A DNA stretch of 64,000 nt, from contig NZ_JBHSWE010000001.1 of the NCBI RefSeq assembly GCF_042661465.1, positions 3,224,001 through 3,288,000 on the forward strand, written 5' to 3'. This stretch comes from Marinobacterium_A aestuariivivens (GTDB taxonomy: Bacteria > Pseudomonadota > Gammaproteobacteria > Pseudomonadales > Balneatricaceae). The translations under genes and the position numbers were made by a program. The notes under the pieces were generated by a model. That model did no database searches and had not been told where the DNA came from. It saw only the letters and a program-made list of their open reading frames with translations. Positions 46,236 to 58,674 of the stretch are shown piece by piece (position 1 is the first letter of the stretch; the number at the start of each line of letters is the position of its first letter).

Positions 46236-46241
46236 CCCACA

Positions 46242-46277
46242 AAAAAGCCCGCGCTCCTTCCGGAGCGCGGGCTTTTT
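46242..46277. terminator. Bidirectional Rho-independent terminator for trpB-like gene and valS
   Basis: Perfect 16-base arms, AAAAAGCCCGCGCTCC and complement, around TTCC, with A-tract before and T-tract after, so it works on both strands between the convergent genes. Confidence 0.88.
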
Positions 46278-46328
46278 GACATGGGGCAGAGTGGCCCTTG
46301 GATTCGCGGGCGCAGCGGGCTGGCTTTT

Positions 46329-46396
46329 CGCCTAACGCCTAACGCCTAACCCGCTGTCGGGTTTCGTGCCTGCGGCACTCTACCCGACCTACGATC
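46329..46396. repeat. Tandem CGCCTAA heptamers and a palindromic repeat
   Basis: CGCCTAA three times (46329-46349), then TGTCGGGTTTCG ... CTACCCGACCTACG (46355-46396), adjoining the 3' end of valS. Confidence 0.65.
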
Positions 46397-46404
46397 TCCC
46401 ACCC

Positions 46405-49273
<2,869 letters not shown>

Positions 49274-49479
49274 TGGAATCGGTGTCTCTGGAATTCTCGG
49301 GCACCTCTGGACAGGTCGCGAAGCGCCTCGGCTCTCCGGAACTTGTACACAGGTTCCCTGCGTCTGATCGAATCGCCCGATTATACAGACTGACCCCCTT
49401 TCAAGGTAGGGCACCGGCACCCTTCGAAGAGAAGCCGACTAGACTTGCAGTACTGATTCGAAGGAAGCGGAGGTGAACG

Positions 49480-50568
49480 ATGAGCGAGTGCCTGCGTACC
49501 CGCGGTTTTCTGCCCTGCGAGGATCCCGATACCGAGATGCGTGTCGGGGCGTCCTTTGCGATGCTGGACGAGCTGGCGCAGGAACTGCCGAGCCTGCTGA
49601 TGGAGCCGGACTGCCGCAGCTACCTGGCCGGTCAGATGATTCCCGACTGGCCCTACGAGACGATCCCGAACCGGCTGGTACCCCAGGCCCGGCTGTACTA
49701 TCTGCGGCTGGGCTTTCTCGCCTCGGGCTATATCAACCAGATCGGCCAGCCTGCCTGTCACCGGCTGCCGGCCAATATCGCGCGGCCGCTGGCGCGCATC
49801 TGCCACCTGCTGCACCGTCCGCCGATCCTCAGTTACGACGGCTACGTACTCTACAACTGGAAACGGTTCGACCGCAGCCAGCCGATCGGGCTCGGCAATA
49901 TCGATACGCTGCAGAACTTCGTCCATCTCTACGACGAGCACTGGTTCATCCTGGTGCACGTCGAGATAGAGGCCGTGGCGTCGCGCATTCTCGATGCCAT
50001 TCTGGAGCTCGAGGAGACGGAGGGCTTCGGTGACGAAACCCGCGTCAATGCCGCCCTGACGCAGATTGCCGATGCCCTCGATCAGTTGAGCGCGGTGCTG
50101 AAACGGATGCCGGAAAAGATGTCGGACGACCTTTTCTACAGCAAGGTGCATCCCTATATCGGCCGCTTTCAGGACGTCGAATTCGAGGATGTCGATAGCG
50201 CCCGGCTGGATTACCAGGGCGAACCCGGGGCCCAGAGCACGATCATGCCGACCCTGACCGGTCTGATGAAGGTCCCGCACGAGCTCAACCGGCTGACCCG
50301 CCACTTGCACGACATGCGCGAATACATGCCGGAGGCTCATCGCCGCTGGGTCGAGTATGTCGACACACTGCCGGATCTCAAGCCGCTGGCCGATGCCGAG
50401 TGCTGGAACCGGGTGCTGGAGGGGATGGCGAGCTTTCGCGAGGTGCATTACCACTGGGCCATCAAGTACATCGCAAGACGCAGCCCCGACCCCCACGACA
50501 CCGGCGGCTCGCCCTATCTCAAGCCGCTGAAATTCCTGATCGACGAGACAAGGGCGCATATGAAATAA
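49480..50568 (+). CDS. Indoleamine 2,3-dioxygenase-family heme protein
   Basis: A 362-residue all-helical protein of the IDO family, which opens the indole ring of tryptophan to N-formylkynurenine. The C-terminal region has the proximal-heme pattern REVHYHWAIKYI (residues 320-331) and a glycine-rich DTGGSPYLKPL (341-350). GGAGGTGA lies before the ATG. No other kynurenine-pathway gene is nearby. Bacterial members are less characterised than TDO, so the substrate is inferred. The frame is intact. Confidence 0.82.
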   Translation: MSECLRTRGFLPCEDPDTEMRVGASFAMLDELAQELPSLLMEPDCRSYLAGQMIPDWPYETIPNRLVPQARLYYLRLGFLASGYINQIGQPACHRLPANIARPLARICHLLHRPPILSYDGYVLYNWKRFDRSQPIGLGNIDTLQNFVHLYDEHWFILVHVEIEAVASRILDAILELEETEGFGDETRVNAALTQIADALDQLSAVLKRMPEKMSDDLFYSKVHPYIGRFQDVEFEDVDSARLDYQGEPGAQSTIMPTLTGLMKVPHELNRLTRHLHDMREYMPEAHRRWVEYVDTLPDLKPLADAECWNRVLEGMASFREVHYHWAIKYIARRSPDPHDTGGSPYLKPLKFLIDETRAHMK

Positions 50569-50574
50569 ATTTTG

Positions 50575-50600
50575 GTGACGGGTTACGCGTAACCCGTCAC
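50575..50600. repeat. Perfect 26-base palindrome between convergent genes
   Basis: GTGACGGGTTACG followed by its exact complement, overlapping the stop of the FtsX-type permease (50597-50599). Its core GTTACGCGTAAC recurs at 58647-58674 and partly at 33387 and 41700. Confidence 0.75.
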
Positions 50601-51790
50601 TCCTGCTGCAACGCTTCGACAGGGTCGAGGCCTGCAGCGCGCCAGGCCGGCGAGATGCCGGCGAACAGGCCGACGACGGCCGCGAGCAGCAGTGCCAGCA
50701 GCAGGTAGAAGGGGCTCAGGCTGATCGGCAGCGCCGGGATCGCCAGCGCCAGCACGCCGAGCAGCAGGCCCATCAGAGCAAGGCCCGCCAGGCCGCCGGC
50801 CAGTGCCAGCAACAGCGCCTCGCCGAGAAACAGCAGCAGGACCTGGCGTTTGGTCGCGCCCAGCGCCCGCAGCAGGCCGATTTCGGATGCCCGTTCCTGC
50901 ACCGTCGTGACCATGATGGTGACGATGCCGATGGCGCCGACCAGCAGCGAGATGCCGCCGATGGCGCCGATGGCGACGGTCAGCAGGCCGAGGATGCGGT
51001 CGAGGGTCGACAGCATCTCGTCCTGGGTGGTGATGGTGAAATCCTCGACACCATGGCGCTGGATCAGCCGCTGGCGGATGTGTTCGGCCATCGCCCGGGC
51101 GTCGATACCGGCACGATAGGTGACGTCGATCTCCATCAGCCCGGTGCGGTTGAACAGTGCCAGCGCCCGGTCGATTGGGATATAGACGATATCGTCGAGA
51201 TCGAACCCCAGCATCTGCCCCTTGGGCGCCATCACGCCGATCACGCGGTAGCGCTCGCCGCCGACCCGGATAAAGCGCCCGAGGGCGCTGGTCTCGCCGA
51301 ACAGTTCCCGCTTGACCTTGGCGCCCAGCACCGCAAAGGGCTGCGAATTGCCGCTGATGACCGGCAGGAAGCGTCCCTGTGCCACGTCGAAACGCCAGGC
51401 CGCGGCCATCTCGCCGTTGCCGCCGATAATGTCGGTATGGCGGACGCGGCGGCCGAACTCGATGGCACCGGCGCCCTGGACCACCGGTACCACGGTCTCG
51501 ACGAAAGGCAGCGGTCTCAGGCTCTCGGCGTCGGCGACCGACAGCGGCCGGGTGCTTGACAGCAGCGCCCCCATGCCGCCGGTCTGGGTCTTGCCCGGGT
51601 TGATGGCGACAATGCGGGTGCCGAACTGGGAAAAGTTGTCGAGCACATAGATCTGCAGACCGGTGCCGATGGTCGTCAGCAGGCTCACCGCAGCGATGCC
51701 GACCGCGATCCCCAGAATGGTGAGAAAGGTGCGCAGCCGGGCGGTCAGCAGTGCGCTGCCGACCAGGCGGATCGTATCGAGGGTGCGCAT
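50597..51790 (-). CDS. MacB/FtsX-type ABC transporter permease (second permease of the set)
   Basis: A 397-residue protein: TM1 at 20-40, a periplasmic MacB_PCD domain (45-250), then three segments in the FtsX domain (ERASEIGLLRALGATKRQV is typical). It is clearly paralogous to the permease at 55396-56607 (both start MRT, share LLT.GTG/LGEG and NPGK/LPGRK...TGG). It has no ATPase of its own nearby and probably works with that at 56724. It is separated from its partners by a plus-strand MCE operon. Confidence 0.87.
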   Translation of the reverse strand: MRTLDTIRLVGSALLTARLRTFLTILGIAVGIAAVSLLTTIGTGLQIYVLDNFSQFGTRIVAINPGKTQTGGMGALLSSTRPLSVADAESLRPLPFVETVVPVVQGAGAIEFGRRVRHTDIIGGNGEMAAAWRFDVAQGRFLPVISGNSQPFAVLGAKVKRELFGETSALGRFIRVGGERYRVIGVMAPKGQMLGFDLDDIVYIPIDRALALFNRTGLMEIDVTYRAGIDARAMAEHIRQRLIQRHGVEDFTITTQDEMLSTLDRILGLLTVAIGAIGGISLLVGAIGIVTIMVTTVQERASEIGLLRALGATKRQVLLLFLGEALLLALAGGLAGLALMGLLLGVLALAIPALPISLSPFYLLLALLLAAVVGLFAGISPAWRAAGLDPVEALQQE

Positions 51791-51924
51791 CAGCGTGCGT
51801 GCCCCTGGCAGGGGGCGATCGTTTCATTGCAGGGCTCCTGGTGGGCGGCAGGTATCGCGGGCTGGTTGCATGGCCGCGCTGGTGCTAAGAATAGACGAAG
51901 CGAAGCAGCCAGATGAGGGCTGGG

Positions 51925-53069
51925 ATGACGGCGAGCAGTGATCGGCCGCAGGCAGCGATGGAGTCCGGGCGCATCGAGCGCGACGACGGAGGCTTCCGGC
52001 TGTCGGGAGCCTGGACACTGGATCATTACGCGAGGCTGCGGCTTCAGCTTCGAAGGCTGCCAAGGCCGACCCGCGATCAGGCTGTCGATATCGATGGCAT
52101 CAGCGACCTGGACACTGCGGGGGCGCTCTGCTGCTGGAGCTGCTGGGGCCAGAACGGCTGCTGCAGGTCGCTGGCAGCGGCGCGCGGCTGACGGACGAGC
52201 GACGGGCCCTGCTGCGGGCGCTGGCCGGCGCCAGCGAGCGGATCGTGCAACACGCAGAGGCCGCCGCCCCGGGCCCTGTCCAACTGCTGGCCATGCTGGG
52301 GCGGCGCGTCGAGCTGAGCCTGCTGCATGTCTGGCAATTGAGTGGCTTTGTCGGTCTGGTGCTGGTCACGCTGCTGCAGGTCTTGCCGCGGCCTGGTCGC
52401 TGGAGGCTTACAGCGCTGGTGCAGCAGGTTCAGCTCACCGGGCTGGAGGCGGTGCCGATCGTCGCCCTGCTGACCTTTCTTGTCGGGGCCGTGGTGGCCT
52501 TTCTCGGCGCCACAGTGCTGTCCGATTTCGGCGCCAGTATCTATACCATCGACCTGGTGGCCTATTCGTTCCTGCGCGAGTTCGGTGTGCTGCTGGCCGC
52601 GATACTGCTGGCCGGACGTACCGCCAGCGCCTTTACGGCGCAGATCGGCTCGATGAAGGCCAACGAAGAGCTCGATGCCCTGCGTACCCTGGGGCTGAAT
52701 CCGATCGAGCTGCTGGTGCTGCCGCGGGTACTGGCGTTGCTGCTGACCCTGCCGCTGCTGAGCTTCGTGGCGGTGATCGCGGGCCTTACCGGCGGCGGAC
52801 TGGTCACCCTGCTGTCGCTCGAGATACCGCTGAACCAGTTTCTCGGCGTGCTGGCGGACGTACCGGTTCGCCATTACCTGATCGGCCTCGTCAAGGCGCC
52901 ACTGTTCGCTTTTCTGATCGCGGTGATCGGCTGTCTCGAGGGCTTCAAGGTCAGCGGGAGCGCCGAGTCCGTGGGCTATCACACCACCTCGAGCGTGGTT
53001 CAGTCGATCTTTGCCGTGATCCTGTTCGATGCGGTCGCGGCGCTATTCTTCATGGAGCTGGGGTGGTGA
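51925..53069 (+). CDS. MlaE-type permease with N-terminal STAS domain
   Basis: Inner-membrane permease of an MCE lipid transporter. Residues 1-100 form a STAS-like domain (DIDGISDLDTAGALLLLELL); the MlaE domain follows with FLVGAVVAFLGATVLSDFGASIYTID-like sequence and GRTASAFTAQIGSMKANEELDALRTLG (typical). One base is missing near 52128 (CTCTG for CTCCTG), joining the STAS part to the rest; corrected length is 381 residues. The stop overlaps the ATPase start. Confidence 0.88.
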
Positions 53070-53872
53070 TGGACGGACAGGCGACGTCCCCGATCGAGGT
53101 TACCGGTTTGTGCAACCGCTTCGGGAAGCTCAAGGTGCACGAAGACCTGGACCTGAGTCTGCGGGAGAAAGAGATTCTCGGTGTCGTCGGCGGCTCCGGC
53201 AGCGGCAAGTCGGTGCTGCTGCGCTCGATCGTGGGGCTGATCAGGCCCAGTGCCGGGGAGGTGCGGATATTCGGGCAGAACCTGCCAGAACTTGCCGAGC
53301 GCGAGCGGACAAAGCTGATGCAGCGCCTTGGGGTGCTGTTTCAGGGCGGTGCGCTGTTCAGCTCATTGAAGGTGCGGGAGAATGTGGCCCTGCCGCTGAT
53401 CGAACATGCCGGTCTTGGCCGGGCCGACGCCGAGGCGTTGGCCGATCTCAAGCTGGCCCTGGTCGGATTGCGACCCGAGGCCGGAGAGCTCTATCCGGCA
53501 GCGCTTTCCGGCGGCATGGTCAAACGTGCAGCTCTGGCCCGGGCACTGGCGCTGGATCCGGCGATTCTGTTTCTGGATGAGCCGACGGCGGGGCTCGATC
53601 CGATCAGTGCCGATGGCTTCGACCGGCTGCTGCTGACACTGCGGGATGCGCTTGGACTCACGGTACTGCTGGTCACCCACGACCTGGATACGCTCTGGAG
53701 TACCTGTGACCGCGTGGCGGTGCTGGCCAACCGCAAGGTACTGACGACCGGCCCGCCGGAACGGGTGGCCGCATTCGACGATGACTGGATTCAGGCCTAT
53801 TTCAACGGGCCGCGCGGCCGTGCCGCCCGGCACCTGGGCGGCATGGAAGACGAGAAGCCGGGAGCGGATTGA
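53069..53872 (+). CDS. MlaF-type ABC ATPase
   Basis: A 267-residue ATPase powering the MCE transporter: Walker A GGSGSGKSVLLRS near residue 40, Q-loop FQGGALFSSLKVRENV (typical of MlaF), signature LSGGMVKRAALARAL and Walker B ILFLDEPTAGLDP. Translationally coupled on both sides (TGATG overlaps). The frame is intact. Confidence 0.92.
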   Translation: MDGQATSPIEVTGLCNRFGKLKVHEDLDLSLREKEILGVVGGSGSGKSVLLRSIVGLIRPSAGEVRIFGQNLPELAERERTKLMQRLGVLFQGGALFSSLKVRENVALPLIEHAGLGRADAEALADLKLALVGLRPEAGELYPAALSGGMVKRAALARALALDPAILFLDEPTAGLDPISADGFDRLLLTLRDALGLTVLLVTHDLDTLWSTCDRVAVLANRKVLTTGPPERVAAFDDDWIQAYFNGPRGRAARHLGGMEDEKPGAD

Positions 53873-54788
53873 TGGAGACAAGGGCGCACCATGTGATCAT
53901 CGGGCTCTTCACCCTGCTGGGATTGGGGCTGGCGCTCGCGTTCGGTCTCTGGCTGGCGAAGTCCGGCAACGACAGGGATACTCTACGTTACCGGGTGGTG
54001 TTCAGCGAGCCGGTGAGCGGCCTCACCGAGGGCAGCCTGGTGCAGTACAACGGCCTGCGGGTCGGCGAGGTGAGCCGGCTTCAGCTCGACCCGCAGGACC
54101 CGCGCCGGGTCTGGGCTGACATCGAGGTGTCGCAAAGCACGCCTGTCAATCAGGGTACCCGGGCCCGGCAGGCAATCGCCAATATTACCGGCGCCGCCAA
54201 TATTCTGCTCAGCAGCGGTGCGCTGGACGCGCCGCCATTGGCAGGCGAGGGGGCGAGCCGCCGGTGATTGTGGCCGATCCTTCACCCTTCGGTGCCCTGC
54301 TCGGGAGCAGTGAGGCGCTGCTTGCGGGCGTCGGCGAACTGGTCGAGCGCGGCACCGAACTGCTGTCTCGGGACAATATCGACCGTATCGGCCGCATCCT
54401 CGAGGACCTGGAGCAGCTTTCGCAAACGCTGGCGGCATCGCGGACCTCTGTTGTCGAAACACTGTCGACAATGAACGCGACCTTAGACGAAACCCGAGGT
54501 GTGGTTGCGCAGACGCGGGAGGCCCTGGCCCGGGAAGGTGTGCCGATGCTGGCCAGCGGTCGCCGGGCGATGGCGTCACTGGAACGGAGCAGTCAGCAGC
54601 TGGAGCGGCTGCTGGCACGGCATGAGCAACGGCTGGACGCAGGGCTTGGCAGCGTCGGCGAGATCGCGCCGTTGATGCAGGATCTGCAGCGCGGAGTGGC
54701 CACTCTGAATCGCATTCTGCAACGACTGGAAGAGGATCCGGCGGGCTACCTCCGGGGAAGGCCTCCGCTTGGGGAGTTCGAACCATGA
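53872..54788 (+). CDS. MlaD-type MCE-domain protein
   Basis: Periplasmic lipid-carrying ring subunit: one N-terminal membrane segment (residues 8-28), an MCE domain (38-120; VSGLTEGSLVQYNGLRVGEV) and a long helical C-terminus (140-300). The G5 run at 54249-54253 lacks one base; corrected, EGGEPPVIVADP joins the two halves for 305 residues. It overlaps the lipoprotein gene by 4 bases. No MlaC-like periplasmic shuttle is encoded here. Confidence 0.88.
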
Positions 54789-55402
54789 GTCTCAAGCTGG
54801 TTTCAGGCCTGCTGGCGATACTGTTGCTGGGGGCCTGTACTGTATTGCCGGGTGCCGGTCCGGTGCGGGTCTACTCGCTTGCGCCGCCGCCTGCACCGGC
54901 GCTGGCGGCACCGAAGCGGGTCGACGGATTGAGAGTGTTGCGGCCGCAGGCGAACGACTTGCTCGAGAGCCGTCACATGCTGGTCAGGCCCGAGGGACAA
55001 CCCTTCAGTTACTACAAGAATGTGCGCTGGAGCGCACGGGTGCCGCAGCTGTGGCGGGATTATCTGGTGGAGGCGTTACGACGCGATGGCCGTTTCAGCC
55101 GGGTCAGCAGTGACGAGGTGCGCCTGCAGGCCAGCTATGAGCTGGTCAGCCGTCTGAATGCCTTCCAGACCGAATACCGGGATGGTAAGCCGGTGGTGAC
55201 GATCGGTATCTATCTGCAACTGGTCGACAGCGACTCCGGACGCATTGTCGCCGAGCGGTCGCTGAGCCGGGAGCAGCCTGCGGCCGCCGCCGGGCTGGAC
55301 GCCGTAATCGAGGCCTATGACGCGGCGGCCGGCGGGATTGCGGCTGCGATCGCGGACTGGCTGGCGGTCGCTGCAGCTGGCAGAGTGCGGTCTGCTCAGT
55401 GA
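54785..55402 (+). CDS. PqiC-like ABC-transport auxiliary lipoprotein
   Basis: A 205-residue lipoprotein: signal peptide with lipobox LLGAC (cysteine 18), then an ABC_trans_aux/PqiC-like domain (VRVYSLAPP, WSARVPQLWRDYLVEALRRDGRF). It is the outer-membrane partner expected for MCE systems of this type. Its 3' end overlaps the convergent FtsX-type permease by 7 bases. The frame is intact. Confidence 0.88.
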   Translation: MSLKLVSGLLAILLLGACTVLPGAGPVRVYSLAPPPAPALAAPKRVDGLRVLRPQANDLLESRHMLVRPEGQPFSYYKNVRWSARVPQLWRDYLVEALRRDGRFSRVSSDEVRLQASYELVSRLNAFQTEYRDGKPVVTIGIYLQLVDSDSGRIVAERSLSREQPAAAAGLDAVIEAYDAAAGGIAAAIADWLAVAAAGRVRSAQ

Positions 55403-56607
55403 GCCTGCCCCTGCAGCGCCAGTACCGGTGGCAGCTTTGCCGCCCGCGACGCCGGCAGCCAGGCAAACAGCAACGCAGTGCCGATGGCAATGGCAAAGGC
55501 CGATCCCAGTGCCCAGAGCGAGACGACGAAGGGCAGCAGCGGCCATAACCAGTGGCCCAGCGCCAGTGCGCCGTAACCGGAGACTGCGCCGAGCAGGGTG
55601 CCGATCAGCGCCAGCTGCAGCGCTTCGCTGACGAACAGCAGTCTTACGGTGGTGGCGCTGGCACCAAGCGCTTTCAGCAGGCCGATTTCGCGGGTGCGCT
55701 GGCTGACGCTGATCAGGGTGATGTTCATGATCAGGATGCCGGCGACCAGCAGGCTGATCGCGGCGATGGCGCCGACACCCAGGGTCAGCAGTTGCAGGAT
55801 GTCGTCGAAGGCGCCGAGCAGCGCGTCCTGGGTGATCAGGGTGACGTCACGCTCGCCGCCGTGGCGTTCCTGCATCAGTGCCAGTATCTCCTCGCGTGCG
55901 CCGGTCAATAGGCTGCCCGGACGCACCTGCAGAAAGACCCGGAACATGCCTTCGATATTGAACACCTGTTGTGCCGACGCCACCGGGATCAGGATCGCCT
56001 CGCTCATTTCCATCCCCAGGGACTCGCCGCGGTCATCGAGGATGCCGATGACGCGAAAACGCCGGTCGCCAATGCGCAACCATTCGCCGAGCGCCCTGTC
56101 CTGGCCGAACAGCTCGCGACGGGCATCGGTGCCGAGCACGCAGACCGACTCGGCGCGGGCGAGCGGCATGGGCGGTAGCGGCTGGCCCTGCAGCACTTCC
56201 AGTTCGCGGATAGCGAAGAACACCGAACTGGTGCCGACAGTGAGCAACTCGCGACTACGGCCGCTGACATGGGTCTGGGCATTGCCCACGATCAGCGGCG
56301 CGACGCGCGAGATGGAACCCAGGCGGTTCAGGGCTTCGACGTCATCGAGGGTAATGTCGCGGGTGCCTTCCCCGGTCAGGGGCGGGATGCCGCCGGTGGT
56401 TTCCTTGCGCCCGGGCAGCATGATCAGCACATCGCTGCCGAGCAGCGAGAACTCGTTGAGCACGAACTGACGGGCCCCTTCGCCGAGCCCGGTCAGCAGC
56501 AGCACCGCGGCCACGCCTACAGCCATGGCCAGCAGACTCATGGCGCTGCGAAAACGCTGGCGCAGCAGCAGGCGAAAGTTGAACTGCAACAGGTCAGCGG
56601 TGCGCAT
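55396..56607 (-). CDS. MacB/FtsX-type ABC transporter permease (first permease of the set)
   Basis: A 403-residue protein: TM1 at 20-42, a periplasmic MacB_PCD domain, then the FtsX domain with SQRTREIGLLKALGASATTV. The start at 56607 has a near-perfect AGGAGGTGATC. An almost identical copy of its first 80 bases lies upstream at 56658-56737, overlapping the ATPase stop. So the ancestral start was probably there and the present one arose by local duplication. It partners the ATPase and adaptor upstream. Confidence 0.9.
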   Translation of the reverse strand: MRTADLLQFNFRLLLRQRFRSAMSLLAMAVGVAAVLLLTGLGEGARQFVLNEFSLLGSDVLIMLPGRKETTGGIPPLTGEGTRDITLDDVEALNRLGSISRVAPLIVGNAQTHVSGRSRELLTVGTSSVFFAIRELEVLQGQPLPPMPLARAESVCVLGTDARRELFGQDRALGEWLRIGDRRFRVIGILDDRGESLGMEMSEAILIPVASAQQVFNIEGMFRVFLQVRPGSLLTGAREEILALMQERHGGERDVTLITQDALLGAFDDILQLLTLGVGAIAAISLLVAGILIMNITLISVSQRTREIGLLKALGASATTVRLLFVSEALQLALIGTLLGAVSGYGALALGHWLWPLLPFVVSLWALGSAFAIAIGTALLFAWLPASRAAKLPPVLALQGQAH

Positions 56608-56737
56608 GATCACCTCCTGCCATTGGCCGGTTGGCGGCCACCCTACTGGCATCGATAGCCAGCAGACTCATGGCGCTGCGAAAACGCTGGCGCAGCAGCA
56701 GGCGAAAGTTGAACTGCAAGAGGTCAGCGGTGCGCAT
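56528..56737 (-). repeat. Direct duplication of the permease 5' end
   Basis: Copy A 56528-56607 is the start of the functional permease gene; copy B 56658-56737 matches it at all but one of 80 bases. Copy B starts with ATG inside the ATPase 3' end and runs as a 47-codon ORF ending at 56594, inside copy A. A 50-base spacer carries the strong ribosome-binding site for copy A. Confidence 0.88.
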
Positions 56738-57422
56738 CGGCGACCTCTCTTGCGGCACTGTCTTCGGTGATGCGTCCGTCCTCCATGCGCAGCTTGCGGC
56801 CGGCGCGGCGGCCGATATTGGGGTCGTGGGTGACGACCAGCAGGGTTATCCCGGAGCCGTTGAGCTCCTCCAGCAACTCGATCACCTCTGTACCCGAATG
56901 GCTGTCGAGGTTGCCGGTCGGCTCGTCCGCCAGCAGCAGCGCGGGCCTTCGGATCACGGCGCGGGCGATGGCGACGCGCTGGCGCTGGCCGCCGGAGAGC
57001 TGGCGCGGCAGGTGGCCGGCGCGGTCCGCGAGGCCCAGTCGTTCGGTGACCTCATCGACCAGCGGGCGGCGCTCGGGCGGCGCCATGCCGGCAAGGATCA
57101 GCGGCAGTTCGATGTTTTCCCGCGCGCTGAGGCGTTCGATCAGGTGGTAGGCCTGGAAAACGAAGCCGATGCGCCGGTTGCGTTCGGCGGCGCGGGCTTC
57201 CTCGCCGAGGGCCGTCATTTCGCGGCCGTCGAGGAAGTAGCGGCCGCTGTCGGGTGTATCGAGCAGTCCGATGATGTTCAGCAGCGTCGACTTGCCCGAC
57301 CCGGACGGGCCCATCACCGAGAGGTACTCGCCGGCATCGACCTCGAGGTCGACGGCATCGAGGGCCTTCACCGGCTGGTCGCCAAGCTGATAGGTGCGGC
57401 ACAGTTGCTCGAGCCGGATCAT
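56724..57422 (-). CDS. ABC transporter ATPase, MacB/LolD type
   Basis: A 232-residue ATPase: Walker A GPSGSGKSTLLNIIG near residue 40, FVFQAYHLIERLSARENIELPL, signature LSGGQRQRVAIARA, Walker B LLLADEPTGNLDS and VVTHDP. These are typical of the MacB/LolD branch. Its start overlaps the adaptor stop. It energises the adjacent FtsX-type permease(s). The frame is intact. Confidence 0.92.
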   Translation of the reverse strand: MIRLEQLCRTYQLGDQPVKALDAVDLEVDAGEYLSVMGPSGSGKSTLLNIIGLLDTPDSGRYFLDGREMTALGEEARAAERNRRIGFVFQAYHLIERLSARENIELPLILAGMAPPERRPLVDEVTERLGLADRAGHLPRQLSGGQRQRVAIARAVIRRPALLLADEPTGNLDSHSGTEVIELLEELNGSGITLLVVTHDPNIGRRAGRKLRMEDGRITEDSAAREVADAHR

Positions 57423-58546
57423 TCTGGCGCGACCCGCGCGCCGGCGACAGCGCCTTCGCGATCGAGGGTGTGGAGAATGCGCTGTCCTGGCTTCAGGCCT
57501 CCGGTGACTTCTGTCCAGGTCCAGTTGGCGAGGCCCGTGCTGACGGGCTGATCGACCAGGGTTCCGGTGTCGGGGGCGTAACGCAGTACCCGGGTGCCCT
57601 CGAGCAGGGTCTCGGTCGGAATCCGGGGCGCGTCATCCCGGCTGTCGAGGATCACCTCTATATCGGCGCTGTAGCCGACCAGGAGATTGGCATCCACGGG
57701 CGCCGGTGTGAACAGCACGTCGACATCGACGGTGCGGGCCTGCTTTTCCAGTTCCGAGACAAAGGGGGCGATACGGTTCAGCTGGCCTTCGAATACCCTT
57801 CCGCGGAAGGCATCTAGGGTGATGCGGGCCTTCTGGCCGACCCTGAGCCGCGCCGCTTCGATCTCGTCGATAGGTGCGCGGACATACAGGCAGCTGTCGT
57901 CGATCAGATCCACCGCCGGTGGCGTCGGAATGCCGGGCGGGGAGGGGGTCACGAACTCACCGGGCTCGCCGTTGATCTCGGCGACGATGCCGGCGAAGGG
58001 CGCGCGCAACCGGGTATCGTCGAGCATCACCTGCTCCAGTTTCAGCGAGGCGCTGGCCTGGTCGGTCATGGCGTTGGCCTGTTCGCAGCCCAGTCTTGAC
58101 AGCCGGGCCTCGGTCTCGCGCTGATCCAGCAGCTCGTCCGAGGCCAGCCTGCGCGCCGCCAGCGATTCGGTGCGGTGGTATTCGCGGGCGGCAAGTTCCG
58201 CCGTGTCGCAGGCCCGGCGCTCTTCGATCCGGCGCGCCCGCAGGGTGGCCTCCGCCTGCTCGACCCGCACTTTGCGATCCTCGTTCCAGAGTTCCAGCAG
58301 GATCTGTTCCGGCTTGACCCGGTCGCCTTCCTCGACCAGCAGCCGTTCGACCCGCCCCCTGAGGCATCGACAGCCGCGAGCGCTGGCAGGCGCGGATGGT
58401 GCCGGCGCGGCTGTTGGCGGCGATCAGTTCCACGGTGCCGGTACCGACTTCAACCAGCGCCACCGGTATCGGCTCTTCGCGTTGCCACCAGTACAGGCCC
58501 CCGGCGATCAGCAGTGCCAGCGGGATCAGCAGCAGGCTTTTTTCAT
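57419..58546 (-). CDS. HlyD/MacA-type periplasmic adaptor protein
   Basis: Links the inner-membrane permease to an outer-membrane channel or the periplasm. It has one N-terminal membrane segment (LLLIPLALLIAGGLYWW), a biotinyl-lipoyl hairpin region (GRVERLLVEEGDRV, then LRAPFAGIVAEINGEPGEFV) and beta-barrel domains. Two runs are short: A6 at 58538-58543 (one base, right after the start) and C5 at 58355-58359 (probably two, giving PQGGRVERL). Corrected length is 376 residues. No TolC-like gene is in the window. Confidence 0.85.
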
Positions 58547-58646
58547 CTCGGCGTTACGCTCCCTGTTCGGTGCCTCTCAGTATAGGGAGGCTTCAATCAA
58601 AGCAGGAAAAGGCTGCAGTCGCGTTGATGGGGGGCAGGGGGATGTT

Positions 58647-58674
58647 GGTTACGCGTTACGTGTCACGCGTAACC
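58647..58674. repeat. GTTACGCG inverted repeat
   Basis: GGTTACGCG and CGCGTAACC around TTACGTGTCA, adjoining the holC stop. Same core as the 26-base palindrome at 50575. It lies at one edge of the block that separates holC from valS. Confidence 0.65.
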
